From an uncultured Spirochaetaceae bacterium (GTDB lineage Bacteria; Spirochaetota; Spirochaetia; Treponematales; Treponemataceae), in contig CADBSK010000013.1 in assembly GCA_902797305.1 (NCBI GenBank), forward strand, positions 1 to 64,000: a stretch of DNA of 64,000 nucleotides, read 5' to 3'. Each line of letters begins with the position of its first letter. The first letter of the stretch is position 1. Of this stretch, positions 1 to 7,663 are shown one piece after another. Under the pieces are notes generated by a model. The model made no database searches, had not been told where the DNA came from, and was given only the letters and a program-made list of their open reading frames with translations. Made by a program: the position numbers and the translations under genes.

Positions 1-138
1 AGTTTGCTACACGCGTTTTGTGCTTGTAATTATATACATTCGCCGCTCACGCGGCAGCACAAAACGAGTGTTTTTGTAAGCCAGTTTTCTCCTTCGCGCC
101 ATTTTTGATACAAAGTCAAATATAATGCGTTTGCCCTG
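1..138. mobile_element. Right part of a MITE-like structured repeat (copy 1)
   Basis: These bases match 30799-30936 with only three differences (positions 14, 88 and 96 in this copy by my reading). The block holds a 16-bp inverted repeat with one mismatch (9-24 against 56-71) and an inner GCCGC/GCGGC hairpin (42-55). The right end, TTGCCCTG, stops four bases before the stop codon of the riboflavin synthase gene. In the full copy at 30720-30936 this end is one of two inverted termini, so the left half of this copy probably lies outside the window. No transposase is present, so mobility would need an enzyme supplied elsewhere. Confidence 0.75.
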
Positions 139-142
139 GGAT

Positions 143-808
143 TTATTCTTCCAGCCAGGTTTTGAGTTTGTTTTCTAAACTTGTATTTGAAGCAGATGGT
201 GATTGTTTGTCGCAATCACCGTTTATACCAAGCAATTTTTGAACATATTTTGCAACAATATCATTTTCCAGGTTAACAATATCTCCGCAAGATTTTGTTA
301 AGAGGGTGGTTTCGCTTGCGGTGTGAGGAATTACGCTTACAGCAAAACTTGTTGAGTCTATCTTTGCGACTGTAAGACTTATTCCGTCGATGGTGATTGA
401 ACCTTTTTGTACGATTAAACTGAGGATGTCAGAAGAACATTCGATGTATACCCAGACAGCATTTTCTTCTTTTATAAGTTTTGAGATTTTTCCAGTTCCG
501 TCGATGTGGCCACTTACGATATGTCCGCCAAAACGACCGTCTGCTGCCATGGCGCGTTCAAGGTTAACTTTGCTTCCGGTAGAAAGACTTCCCAGGTTGG
601 TGCGTCGTACGGTTTCTGCCATTACATCGGCTGTAAAAGAAGAATTAGTCATGCTTGTAACAGTGAGGCATACTCCGTTTACGGCGATGCTGTCTCCGAC
701 GAGGGAGTTTTCAAGAACTTTGCTGGCTTTTATGCTGATTGAACCAGAGTTTCCTTTGAGTGAGATATTTTGAATTGTTCCTACTTCTTCGATAATTCCG
801 GTAAACAT
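143..808 (-). CDS. ribE: Riboflavin synthase, alpha chain
   Basis: Joins two molecules of 6,7-dimethyl-8-ribityllumazine to give riboflavin and the pyrimidine precursor, in the cytoplasm. The 221-residue protein begins MFTGIIEEVG, the family signature, and has the two tandem lumazine-binding barrels (about 1-97 and 98-200), with GGHIVSGHIDG at the junction. The C-terminal 20 residues are a Ser/Asn/Lys-rich extension. A GAGG Shine-Dalgarno sits 5 bases before the ATG. It is the last gene of a minus-strand run starting at pyrE; ribD lies two genes upstream. ribB/ribA and ribH are not in the window. The stop codon almost touches the repeat at 1-138. Confidence 0.95.
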   Translation of the reverse strand: MFTGIIEEVGTIQNISLKGNSGSISIKASKVLENSLVGDSIAVNGVCLTVTSMTNSSFTADVMAETVRRTNLGSLSTGSKVNLERAMAADGRFGGHIVSGHIDGTGKISKLIKEENAVWVYIECSSDILSLIVQKGSITIDGISLTVAKIDSTSFAVSVIPHTASETTLLTKSCGDIVNLENDIVAKYVQKLLGINGDCDKQSPSASNTSLENKLKTWLEE

Positions 809-819
809 GGATTCCTCAA

Positions 820-1308
820 TTATTTTGTTTGCTCTGTGTTTTTGTTTCCGTAAAAGAATGAACTTACTGCCATTTTTCTTTCTACGAGAATCGGTTTGTT
901 GTTCAGTTTTTGCATAACTTCGTTAACAATCTGAATAATTTGTTCTTCTGTGGCAAAATCAATTACGTACATGAGGGATTTTTCCTGGATTATATTTCCG
1001 CTGGTAGTAAAATATCCACCATTTACGACTGTACTTGAGTAGCCGCAGTTATTTTTGAGACAAATCTGATTTACAAGGTTAAGTGCATCTTCTTCATTTA
1101 TGATCTGTTCGTTTGTTTCTTCGTCATTGAGTCCAATGTATAAGGTGAACTGCTCGCTTAACTGTGTAGAATTACCAAAATCGTCAGTATTTGGATGATA
1201 CATATCTATGCGGGCAAGAATTACGGCGCAGAATAAGAACAGACCGATTACTGCAAAGGTCAGAAACAGGCAGTAAAGGCTGAGAGTGATGTGTGCTTTT
1301 TTGGACAT
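820..1308 (-). CDS. Small membrane-anchored or exported protein, unknown function
   Basis: A 162-residue protein with one hydrophobic segment at about 8-32, followed by a soluble domain of about 110 residues. It could be an N-terminal anchor or an uncleaved signal. The soluble part (FTLYIGLNDEE, then a Gly-rich turn and a basic C-terminal strand) vaguely recalls the layout of the DUF3574 family, but I cannot confirm this. A GAGGAG ribosome site precedes the ATG. It lies between ribD and ribE with gaps of 15 and 11 bases, so it is co-transcribed with riboflavin genes. That does not show it takes part in riboflavin synthesis. Confidence 0.7.
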   Translation of the reverse strand: MSKKAHITLSLYCLFLTFAVIGLFLFCAVILARIDMYHPNTDDFGNSTQLSEQFTLYIGLNDEETNEQIINEEDALNLVNQICLKNNCGYSSTVVNGGYFTTSGNIIQEKSLMYVIDFATEEQIIQIVNEVMQKLNNKPILVERKMAVSSFFYGNKNTEQTK

Positions 1309-1323
1309 GGATTATCTCCTCGT

Positions 1324-2475
1324 TTAGTTGTTTATTTTATCGTATTGCAAAAGAATGTCTTGGTCAATTTTTTCTGTGCTGACAAGGTTGAACATAAAGG
1401 CCTGATCCGGTGTCTCAAGGCCAGTGCCTGCAACAGGGGATTTTGCTGTACCTCCAAAAATCTTTGGGGCAATAAAGGCGTAGATGTGATTTACCATGCC
1501 GGTCTGGAGGGCACTGTAATTGATTTGTCCGCCCCCTTCTATCAGGATGCTGTCGATTTTGTTTTTTCCTAATTGAATAAAAAGCTCTTTAAGGCTCAGG
1601 TGAGGATTTTCTTTATCTTGAGAACTATCCTGAGGGAGGAAAAAAATCTGTGCCCCCAGATTGATTAGCTTCTGGACTTTTGGATTGTTGTGATTTTGAG
1701 GTGTGTCCAGTGCTGCGATTATAAGAGGAACTTCCCGGGCTGTTTTTACGAGATTGCCATTTAGAGGAATCGAAAGGTTATCGTCGCAAATGATTCTGGT
1801 GGGGTTGTGACCGCCAGGGATTCTGCAGGTTAAAAGCGGGTCGTCTGCAAGAACTGTTCCGATTCCGGCAAGGATTGCGTTGTAACGGCTGCGGAGAGTC
1901 TGAACAAACTCACGGCTTTTTTCACTAGTTATCCATTTTGATGCACCTGTTTTAGTTGCGATTTTTCCGTCTAGGGTCATGGCGTATTTTAGGGCGACGT
2001 AAGGCGTTTTTGTTGTAATATAATGAAAGAAAATAGGATTTAATGCGTCACATTCTGATCGGAGAAAGTCTTCTTCAACTGTAATTCCGTGTTCGCGCAG
2101 ATATGAATTGCCTTTTCCGTGAACAAGAGGATTTGGGTCGCGGCTTCCGACATATACTTTGGAGATTTTGGCTTCGGCAAGGGCGTTACAGCAAGGGGGT
2201 TGCTTTCCAAAGTGTGCGCAAGGCTCCAGCGTTACATAAGCGATTGCACCAGCGGGATCAAATCCACGATTTTGGCAGTCTTTCAGGGCTTCTCGTTCGG
2301 CGTGAAGGTCGCCGTATCGGTGGTGAAAGCCTTCTCCGATGATTTTTCCGTCTTTTACAAGAACTGCGCCAACAAGAGGATTAGGATTGGTCCAGCCGAG
2401 GCCGCATTTTGCAAGTTCAATTGCATGGCGCATAAAATTTATGTCTTTTTCTTGTAAATTATTTTGATTCATCAT
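1324..2475 (-). CDS. ribD: Bifunctional riboflavin deaminase/reductase RibD
   Basis: Carries out the second and third steps from GTP to riboflavin: deamination of the pyrimidine ring and NADPH-dependent reduction of the ribosyl side chain. The deaminase domain (about 1-145) has HAE at 58-60 and PCAHFGKQPPC at 85-95, supplying the zinc ligands His58, Cys86, Cys95 and catalytic Glu60. The reductase domain follows (about 150-370), with ALKYAMTLDGKIAT and the late IEGGG motif. The length of 383 is typical. Two adjacent ATGs (2475, 2472) could start it. The start overlaps the previous gene by 17 bases, which suggests coupled translation. Confidence 0.95.
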   Translation of the reverse strand: MMNQNNLQEKDINFMRHAIELAKCGLGWTNPNPLVGAVLVKDGKIIGEGFHHRYGDLHAEREALKDCQNRGFDPAGAIAYVTLEPCAHFGKQPPCCNALAEAKISKVYVGSRDPNPLVHGKGNSYLREHGITVEEDFLRSECDALNPIFFHYITTKTPYVALKYAMTLDGKIATKTGASKWITSEKSREFVQTLRSRYNAILAGIGTVLADDPLLTCRIPGGHNPTRIICDDNLSIPLNGNLVKTAREVPLIIAALDTPQNHNNPKVQKLINLGAQIFFLPQDSSQDKENPHLSLKELFIQLGKNKIDSILIEGGGQINYSALQTGMVNHIYAFIAPKIFGGTAKSPVAGTGLETPDQAFMFNLVSTEKIDQDILLQYDKINN

Positions 2476-2803
2476 TTGATCCGTTATTTATTTTAATAGA
2501 AGAAAAAATCAAAATAAAAGCAATAATCAGAACTATTACGTAAACTAATGCAAGATATGAAAAAAGCTCTGGCATAAGTTTAGTAATAATTCCGCAGATA
2601 AGTGTAAAGCCACCAACTCCCATTGCTATTGAACCGCAAAGTTTACCCGATTTTACGGCATTCTGTGCCTTTTGGGGTGTGTCAAAAGAAGCCTGCAACG
2701 AGTTCAGGTATTTTTGCGACTTAAGGAATAATCCCAGGGCCATAAAAACGAGACCGCAAAGGCAAAAGGCAATAAGAATAATGGTGGCTTTTTGAGCTGT
2801 CAT
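2459..2803 (-). CDS. Small integral membrane protein, unknown function
   Basis: A 114-residue protein with three hydrophobic segments (about 7-27, 57-75 and 79-102) and a short polar tail. The size and layout recall small three-helix families such as DUF3784, but I see no decisive motif. Its ATG follows the pyrE stop codon directly (TAAATG), and its end overlaps the ribD start by 17 bases, so it is embedded in the pyrE-ribD operon and probably translated by coupling. The sequence suggests no function. Confidence 0.75.
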   Translation of the reverse strand: MTAQKATIILIAFCLCGLVFMALGLFLKSQKYLNSLQASFDTPQKAQNAVKSGKLCGSIAMGVGGFTLICGIITKLMPELFSYLALVYVIVLIIAFILIFSSIKINNGSNDESK

Positions 2804-3490
2804 TTATTTTGCACCGTACTGTTCGTAATATTTATCAATTGCTGCTTTGATTTCGTCGGTGATGATTGTTTTGTCGCCGTTTGTATACAAAGCTTCAATT
2901 ACGTCCTGCATAGAAACGATTGCCTTTGCAGGGAAGCCGTATTTTTCAGTAATTGTGTCCAGAGCAGCTTTATCGCTGTCCGGGGCTTTTTCCATTCTGT
3001 TAAGGCTTACGATTTCTCCAACAATTTTGATTCCGCCTGGAGTTGTTTCCTGTGCCTTGATTTTTGGATAGGTTTCTTCGATTGATTTTCCGGAGGTGGT
3101 TACATCTTCGATGATAACAACGCGGTCTCCGTCTTTGATTTTGTAACCTAAGAGAGCGCCTTTGTCTGCACCGTGGTCTTTTTCTTCTTTTCTATCTGAA
3201 CAATATTTAACTTCTTTGCCATAGAGTTTTGAATAAGCAACTGCTGTAACAACTGCAAGAGGAATTCCTTTGTAAGCAGGACCAAAGAATACATCAAAGT
3301 CATCACCAAAGTTGTCGTGAATTGCTTTTGCGTAATATTCTCCGAGACGAGCGAGCTGACTACCAGTAACATAAGCACCAGCGTTCATAAAGAATGGGCT
3401 CTGTCTTCCACTTTTCAATGTGAATGAACCAAATTTTAGAACCTCACATTCAACCATAAAATCAATAAATTCTTTCTTATACTGTTCCAT
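2804..3490 (-). CDS. pyrE: Orotate phosphoribosyltransferase
   Basis: Transfers ribose-5-phosphate from PRPP to orotate to make OMP, the fifth step of pyrimidine synthesis. The PRPP-binding motif VVIIEDVTTSGKS is intact, and the catalytic-loop region (SDRKEEKDHG) is recognisable. I start it at the ATG giving MEQYKKEF, because family members begin near this point; an upstream in-frame TTG at 3526 would add 12 residues that look non-coding. No strong Shine-Dalgarno is visible for either. It heads the pyrE-ribD-ribE operon. Two tandem palindromes lie 66-102 bases upstream of the chosen ATG. No other pyr gene is in the window. Confidence 0.93.
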   Translation of the reverse strand: MEQYKKEFIDFMVECEVLKFGSFTLKSGRQSPFFMNAGAYVTGSQLARLGEYYAKAIHDNFGDDFDVFFGPAYKGIPLAVVTAVAYSKLYGKEVKYCSDRKEEKDHGADKGALLGYKIKDGDRVVIIEDVTTSGKSIEETYPKIKAQETTPGGIKIVGEIVSLNRMEKAPDSDKAALDTITEKYGFPAKAIVSMQDVIEALYTNGDKTIITDEIKAAIDKYYEQYGAK

Positions 3491-3555
3491 GGGTTTTATT
3501 TTAATGAATGCAATAACGTCTTTCAATAAACCAACGATTTTTTGAGTTGAATCAG

Positions 3556-3597
3556 GGGTAACCGCGGTTACTTTTTGGGTAACTTCGGTTACTTTTG
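3556..3597. repeat. Tandem pair of palindromes upstream of pyrE
   Basis: Two copies of a 21-base unit lie head to tail. Each contains GTAAC and GTTAC arms: the first is the perfect 14-bp palindrome GTAACCGCGGTTAC (3558-3571), the second is GTAAC-TTCG-GTTAC (3579-3592). Each is followed by a run of T on the plus strand. The pair sits between divergent pyrE and the lipoprotein gene. It could be a pair of operator sites, RNA hairpins in the pyrE leader, or a small repeat. I cannot tell which. Confidence 0.6.
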
Positions 3598-3678
3598 CTA
3601 AAAAGGTATTGAGGATGTTTTAATTCAATGAAAAAATAGGAATATCAAAATGATAGGAGTAAGTTTTTAAGTAAAAAA

Positions 3679-4890
3679 ATGAAAAAAGCAAGATACGGAA
3701 TATTATTGATAGTAAACTTGTTCTTGCTGCTGGGGTGTTCTTCATGTGTGTTTGAAGATAAAACCCCAGATAATCAAGTATTTACAAGTTTTGAGCCATT
3801 AGAGTGGTCTGATAATTATATTTTTGCTGCGACAAACTATCCTCCTTCAATACAAGTATGGGATAAAGAAAGCTGCAAATTGATAAAGAATTATTCTCTG
3901 GTGAAGAATTATAAAAATAATTACAGAGAATTATTCATCTGGGATATGGAAGTTCTTGGGTATAGTGTATGGTTTACGGCTTCTGGATATCAGAAGAATA
4001 CGATTAGATTTGATATTGAGACAGGAAGACTTAATTATATTCAGCTTGATTGTAAACCTGAATTTATAGAGATTTGTAAGGAAAGAAATTCTGTATTGCT
4101 ATCAACAGTTAGTGCAAAACATGTTGGTGTAGCAATTAGAGAACTAGATATACAAGGTAATATAATTAATACGTATGATATTAAACATGATGATATCAAA
4201 TTAAATGAAGTTGCAGGTGCAAGGTATGTAAATGGTAATTATTATTTGACAGCTTCAAAGGATGATGATTATTCGAAAGAAAAACAAGATGAGATTGGAT
4301 ATAGAATACTTTGCTTAAAAGATTCAAATTATTCAATAAAAGAGCTTTGCAAAGATACTCTAATTAAATATATCGAAATATCACTTGATAAATATATTTC
4401 AAGTTTTCGAATGATTCAATCTTATAGTAATACTGCTCCGGTTTTTGCAGAATTAAATATAATACGTGGTTCAGAATGTTCTAGATATCTCTATCGCATA
4501 AATTCTTTTGAGCCATTTGATGCAGAATATACAGGAATCAAATATGATGGAGAATCAGCGCGTGCAATGTTCTCAGTAACAGAGAAAGATGAAAGTATAT
4601 ATTGGACAGGACGTCTTTTATATGGTGATATAAGTGGTCTTGAGTGTGCAAGATATCTAAAAGAAGGCGGTGAAGAGATTAGTGCAGTTAAAATGCCTCA
4701 TTCTAATCAATTATATTGTGCAAGATTTGAAGACTGTACCTGGTTCAGTAAAGATGTATACACCCAGGATGATGAAACTCTTGAGTGGGATAAAACAGGG
4801 GAACCGAAAATTTATAAAGTAGATTTTATTAACAATAAAGTTCTACTCTATAATTCAGACGGTACTTATGAGGTTGAGGGAACCCTTTAG
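3679..4890 (+). CDS. Putative lipoprotein with beta-propeller-like sequence
   Basis: A 403-residue secreted lipoprotein of unknown function. A Lys-rich start and hydrophobic stretch lead to the lipobox LLLGCSSC, so Cys20 is the likely lipidated residue. The mature part is rich in beta-strand-like segments with repeated aromatic and Asp turns (for example SIQVWDKESCKLIKNY), which suggests a WD40/YVTN-like propeller, but no family can be named. AGGAG lies about 20 bases before the ATG, further than usual. The gene is monocistronic: pyrE diverges on its left, and on its right it overlaps the convergent neighbour by four bases. Codon use is more AT-rich than in the housekeeping genes around it. 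Confidence 0.8.
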   Translation: MKKARYGILLIVNLFLLLGCSSCVFEDKTPDNQVFTSFEPLEWSDNYIFAATNYPPSIQVWDKESCKLIKNYSLVKNYKNNYRELFIWDMEVLGYSVWFTASGYQKNTIRFDIETGRLNYIQLDCKPEFIEICKERNSVLLSTVSAKHVGVAIRELDIQGNIINTYDIKHDDIKLNEVAGARYVNGNYYLTASKDDDYSKEKQDEIGYRILCLKDSNYSIKELCKDTLIKYIEISLDKYISSFRMIQSYSNTAPVFAELNIIRGSECSRYLYRINSFEPFDAEYTGIKYDGESARAMFSVTEKDESIYWTGRLLYGDISGLECARYLKEGGEEISAVKMPHSNQLYCARFEDCTWFSKDVYTQDDETLEWDKTGEPKIYKVDFINNKVLLYNSDGTYEVEGTL

Positions 4891-5492
4891 TTTTTTACCC
4901 CAACAAATGCCGTGACAGATTTTTCTGGGGCCATTATGAGGCTGTCCATCAGAGTAAGACCAATTTTCTGGCAAGGTAAAAGGCGAAAGAATTCTTTTTG
5001 GAACTCAAGGGGCACATCGCCGTAACCCGGGCTGTAGCGGGGGCGGAGGAATTTGCCGTGGAGGGTGGATTCGTCCCGGAGTTTGTCGTTGAGTTTATCC
5101 ACAAAGCTCTCGATAAACATTGCACCTGTTGCCTGCATAAGGGCTGCATCGGCACTGCCGCTTAGCTGACTGCGCCGTATTATCTGGTCTACGCCGGCAC
5201 CCACGGTGGCTGCAAGCAATATAACTTTAGAACACCCTTCAAGATTACGGGATAAATCCTTGCTCTCAAGAGAGATATCTGCAAATTGAATAAGATTTTG
5301 TCGAATTTTAAGGTCGAATTCCTCGTAAACTGCATGAGGAACAAGTGCCAGCTGTAATTTCTGGATGCACTGTTCAATTTTTTGCTTAATTTCGGGAGAA
5401 ATTGAATCTGTTTTAAAAAAACCAGAATATCTTGCTGCCTCTTTAAAATCTGCTGGGATTTCTGAGGCAGTCAATTTATAGAAAAACGGCAT
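4887..5492 (-). CDS. Methionine synthase reactivation-domain-like protein
   Basis: A 201-residue protein resembling the C-terminal activation domain of cobalamin-dependent methionine synthase. In MetH that domain binds SAM and remethylates oxidised B12. The best evidence is RPRYSPGYGDVPLEFQ (about 148-163), which matches the RxSxGYgd SAM-binding loop, and the later LMDSLIMAPEKSVTAFVG. Stand-alone versions are known next to split MetH systems in anaerobes. No MetH catalytic gene is in the window, but metK lies 2.2 kb upstream on the same strand. It follows the UPF0340 gene by four bases, so the two are probably co-transcribed. Confidence 0.75.
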   Translation of the reverse strand: MPFFYKLTASEIPADFKEAARYSGFFKTDSISPEIKQKIEQCIQKLQLALVPHAVYEEFDLKIRQNLIQFADISLESKDLSRNLEGCSKVILLAATVGAGVDQIIRRSQLSGSADAALMQATGAMFIESFVDKLNDKLRDESTLHGKFLRPRYSPGYGDVPLEFQKEFFRLLPCQKIGLTLMDSLIMAPEKSVTAFVGVKN

Positions 5493-5496
5493 TAAT

Positions 5497-6063
5497 TTAG
5501 TCTTCCCGTGTGTAGTGTGCCCGTTCTCCGCCGATTAGTTTTGGTCTTGAGAAAGCTGCAGTAACATAGGCGTTACCAATAAACTTGTTTTTGAGTCGAA
5601 CTGGAACGGCAACATCTTTTAAGTGCATTCCGATTAAAGTACTTCCGATGTCCATTCCGCAGCAAGCTTTTACATGTTCTACAACACAAGGTTCTTTGAG
5701 ACCGTAGTAGGTTGCGGTTGCAAGAGAACCGCCTCCTTTTAACCAAGGAACAACACAAACTTCCTGATAATCATACTTTTGAGCACATTCTTTTTCTATA
5801 ACAAGGGCTCTGTTTAAGTGCTCGCAACACTGAGAAGCAAGATAAACGCCCATTTTTTTGCAGGCGCTACTTGCACCTTTAAAAACGGCTTTTCCAACTT
5901 CTGCACTTGAAGCGTGACCGATAAGGCCGCCGGAGATTTCGCTTGAAGAACACCCCAGGACAAAAATCGAACCTTTTGGTTGTGGGTGCTCAGTTAATAA
6001 TTCAAGAATGTTTTCTTCAACAAGCTTAGTGATTGAATCAAGATTTATCTGTGCCTGTTCCAT
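5497..6063 (-). CDS. UPF0340/DUF436 family protein (YwlG-like)
   Basis: A 188-residue member of the UPF0340 family (TIGR01440), whose role is not established. The family features visible are FVLGCSSSEISGGLIG near residue 33, CCEHLNRALVIE in the middle, and the Cys/Gly-rich ACCGMDIGSTLIGMHL with VPVR near the C-terminus. Length is normal. GAGG precedes the ATG by six bases. It is followed after four bases by the MetH-reactivation-like gene and preceded by the MscS channel, all on the minus strand. Confidence 0.88.
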   Translation of the reverse strand: MEQAQINLDSITKLVEENILELLTEHPQPKGSIFVLGCSSSEISGGLIGHASSAEVGKAVFKGASSACKKMGVYLASQCCEHLNRALVIEKECAQKYDYQEVCVVPWLKGGGSLATATYYGLKEPCVVEHVKACCGMDIGSTLIGMHLKDVAVPVRLKNKFIGNAYVTAAFSRPKLIGGERAHYTRED

Positions 6064-6087
6064 ATCTAGCCTCGTTTATTATCTTTT

Positions 6088-6984
6088 TTATTTATTGTCT
6101 ACCATCTGAACATCAAGACGATTGAATGGAATATTGACTCCGGCTTTGTCAAAGGCAGTTTTAATTCCAATGTAAACATCGTTCTTAACATCACCGAGAC
6201 CAGCATTTGCTGGATTGAACCATACAGCCAGAGTCATATTAATTCCACTATCTCCAAAACCGTCGTACCAGCAGCCAGGTTCTGGATCTTTTAGGATAGT
6301 TGTACACATTTCTGGAACAGATTTTAGGGCGTCGAGGGCAACTTTCATATCTGATGAATAATCAATAGAAACGCTAAAGCAAACTCGTCTAACATCAAAG
6401 AAACTGTTGTTCTGAAAGTTTGAATTAATAACCGTACTGTTTGGAATACGAATCATCTGGTTATCAAGAGTATGTATTTTAATACTCAAAAGGCCAACTG
6501 AATCTACAGTTCCGCTTACGCCGCCAACAACGATAAAGTCACCAACTTTCATTGTTTTTTCGCCAAGAACAAAAAGACCGCTGATGAGGTTGCTTACAGA
6601 AGTCTGGGCTGCAAAACCAATTGCGATACCGGCAATACCGGCTGCGCCCCATATGGCACTCAGTTTTACACCGAATAAACTTAGGACATACATTGCTACT
6701 AAAAAATACAGCAGGTAGTTTACAAAACGGATGATGATTGAACGATAATGTGGCTGTAATTTTTCGGCAGGGACTTTCTTGATAAAGTGTTTAATGATTT
6801 TAAATACAATCAGAATTAAAAGAATAACAATCACTGCACCTATAACTTTAAATAGATTTTCCCAGGTCAGGAAAGTTTTTGCAAAATCTGCAAATTTGTG
6901 GGTAAATTGGCCAAAAGTTGCTTCTGCAGCAGCTGAAGCAGCATCTGAAACAGCATGAAGAGTTTCGTTAGTTTGTTCTTCCAT
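6088..6984 (-). CDS. Small-conductance mechanosensitive channel, MscS family
   Basis: An inner-membrane channel that opens under membrane tension and releases solutes after osmotic downshock. Of the 298 residues, about 1-40 are an Ala-rich helical N-terminus. Three membrane segments follow (about 44-66, 85-105 and the Gly/Ala-rich pore helix 112-140, IWGAAGIAGIAIGFAAQTSV), then the beta domain (GDFIVVGGVSGTVDSVGLLSI) and the alpha/beta C-terminal domain. The glycine-alanine pattern of the pore helix is diagnostic. GGAGG sits eight bases before the ATG. A T. pallidum-like minimal MscS is a reasonable analogue. Confidence 0.93.
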   Translation of the reverse strand: MEEQTNETLHAVSDAASAAAEATFGQFTHKFADFAKTFLTWENLFKVIGAVIVILLILIVFKIIKHFIKKVPAEKLQPHYRSIIIRFVNYLLYFLVAMYVLSLFGVKLSAIWGAAGIAGIAIGFAAQTSVSNLISGLFVLGEKTMKVGDFIVVGGVSGTVDSVGLLSIKIHTLDNQMIRIPNSTVINSNFQNNSFFDVRRVCFSVSIDYSSDMKVALDALKSVPEMCTTILKDPEPGCWYDGFGDSGINMTLAVWFNPANAGLGDVKNDVYIGIKTAFDKAGVNIPFNRLDVQMVDNK

Positions 6985-7021
6985 TTATATTCCTCCAAAA
7001 TAATGCTTTTTGATAATATCA

Positions 7022-7663
7022 CTAAAGGTTGTGTTTGCACAAATCCTTAATAAGGCAGTTTGAACAGTCGGGGTTCTTTGCTTTGCATACATATCTTCCG
7101 TGTAGAATAAGCCAGTGATGGGCATGAACCATATACTGTGAAGGAATGTTTTTACACAATTCTTGTTCTATCTGTTCAGGAGTTGAGCCATTAGCAAGAC
7201 CAATTCTTGGACTTATTCTAAGAAGGTGGGTGTCAACCGGCATTGTGGGCTGTCCAAAGACTACATTCAAAACAACATTGGCGGTTTTTCGACCGACTCC
7301 CGGTAAAGTCATTAAGTCTTTTCTATTATTTGGAACGATTCCATCAAAATCATCCAATAACTTTTTGCTTAAAGAAAGAATATTCTTGCTTTTGGTTGAA
7401 GTAAGACCGATTGGTCTTATTATTTGTGCGATTTGCTCCTGGGTTAAATCTGCCATTGCCTGAGGTGTGTCGGCAAGTTTAAAAAGAGGAGCTGTAACTT
7501 TGTTCACGCTTTTATCGGTGGTCTGAGCACTTAAAACAACTGCGACCAGCAGAGTAAAAGGAGAATAATAGTCCAGCTCCGGTTTAGGATCAGGATTTTG
7601 AGCCTTAAATCTTTCAAAAATTTGGATAATTTGTTCTGTAGATAAAAGCTCAAAATTAGTCAT
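7022..7663 (-). CDS. nth: Endonuclease III
   Basis: A DNA glycosylase/AP lyase that removes oxidised pyrimidines in base-excision repair. The helix-hairpin-helix LPGVGRKTANVV carries the catalytic lysine, followed by the catalytic aspartate in MPVDTHLLR. Four cysteines at the C-terminus (spacing C-x6-C-x2-C-x5-C) bind the 4Fe-4S cluster. The start chosen gives MTNFELL and 213 residues, normal for the family; a longer reading would run into metK. The metK stop and nth start overlap by one base (TAATG), so nth is translationally coupled to metK and likely shares its regulation. Confidence 0.95.
   Translation of the reverse strand: MTNFELLSTEQIIQIFERFKAQNPDPKPELDYYSPFTLLVAVVLSAQTTDKSVNKVTAPLFKLADTPQAMADLTQEQIAQIIRPIGLTSTKSKNILSLSKKLLDDFDGIVPNNRKDLMTLPGVGRKTANVVLNVVFGQPTMPVDTHLLRISPRIGLANGSTPEQIEQELCKNIPSQYMVHAHHWLILHGRYVCKAKNPDCSNCLIKDLCKHNL

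Noticed and set aside
2119-2457. Plus-strand frame of 112 codons opposite ribD
   Set aside because: It lies fully within ribD, which has all catalytic motifs; the reverse frame has no recognisable protein features.
3491-3678. FMN riboswitch or PyrR-type attenuator before the pyrE-rib operon
   Set aside because: No RFN-like conserved blocks and no clear terminator/anti-terminator pair in the pyrE direction; only the two palindromes are visible.
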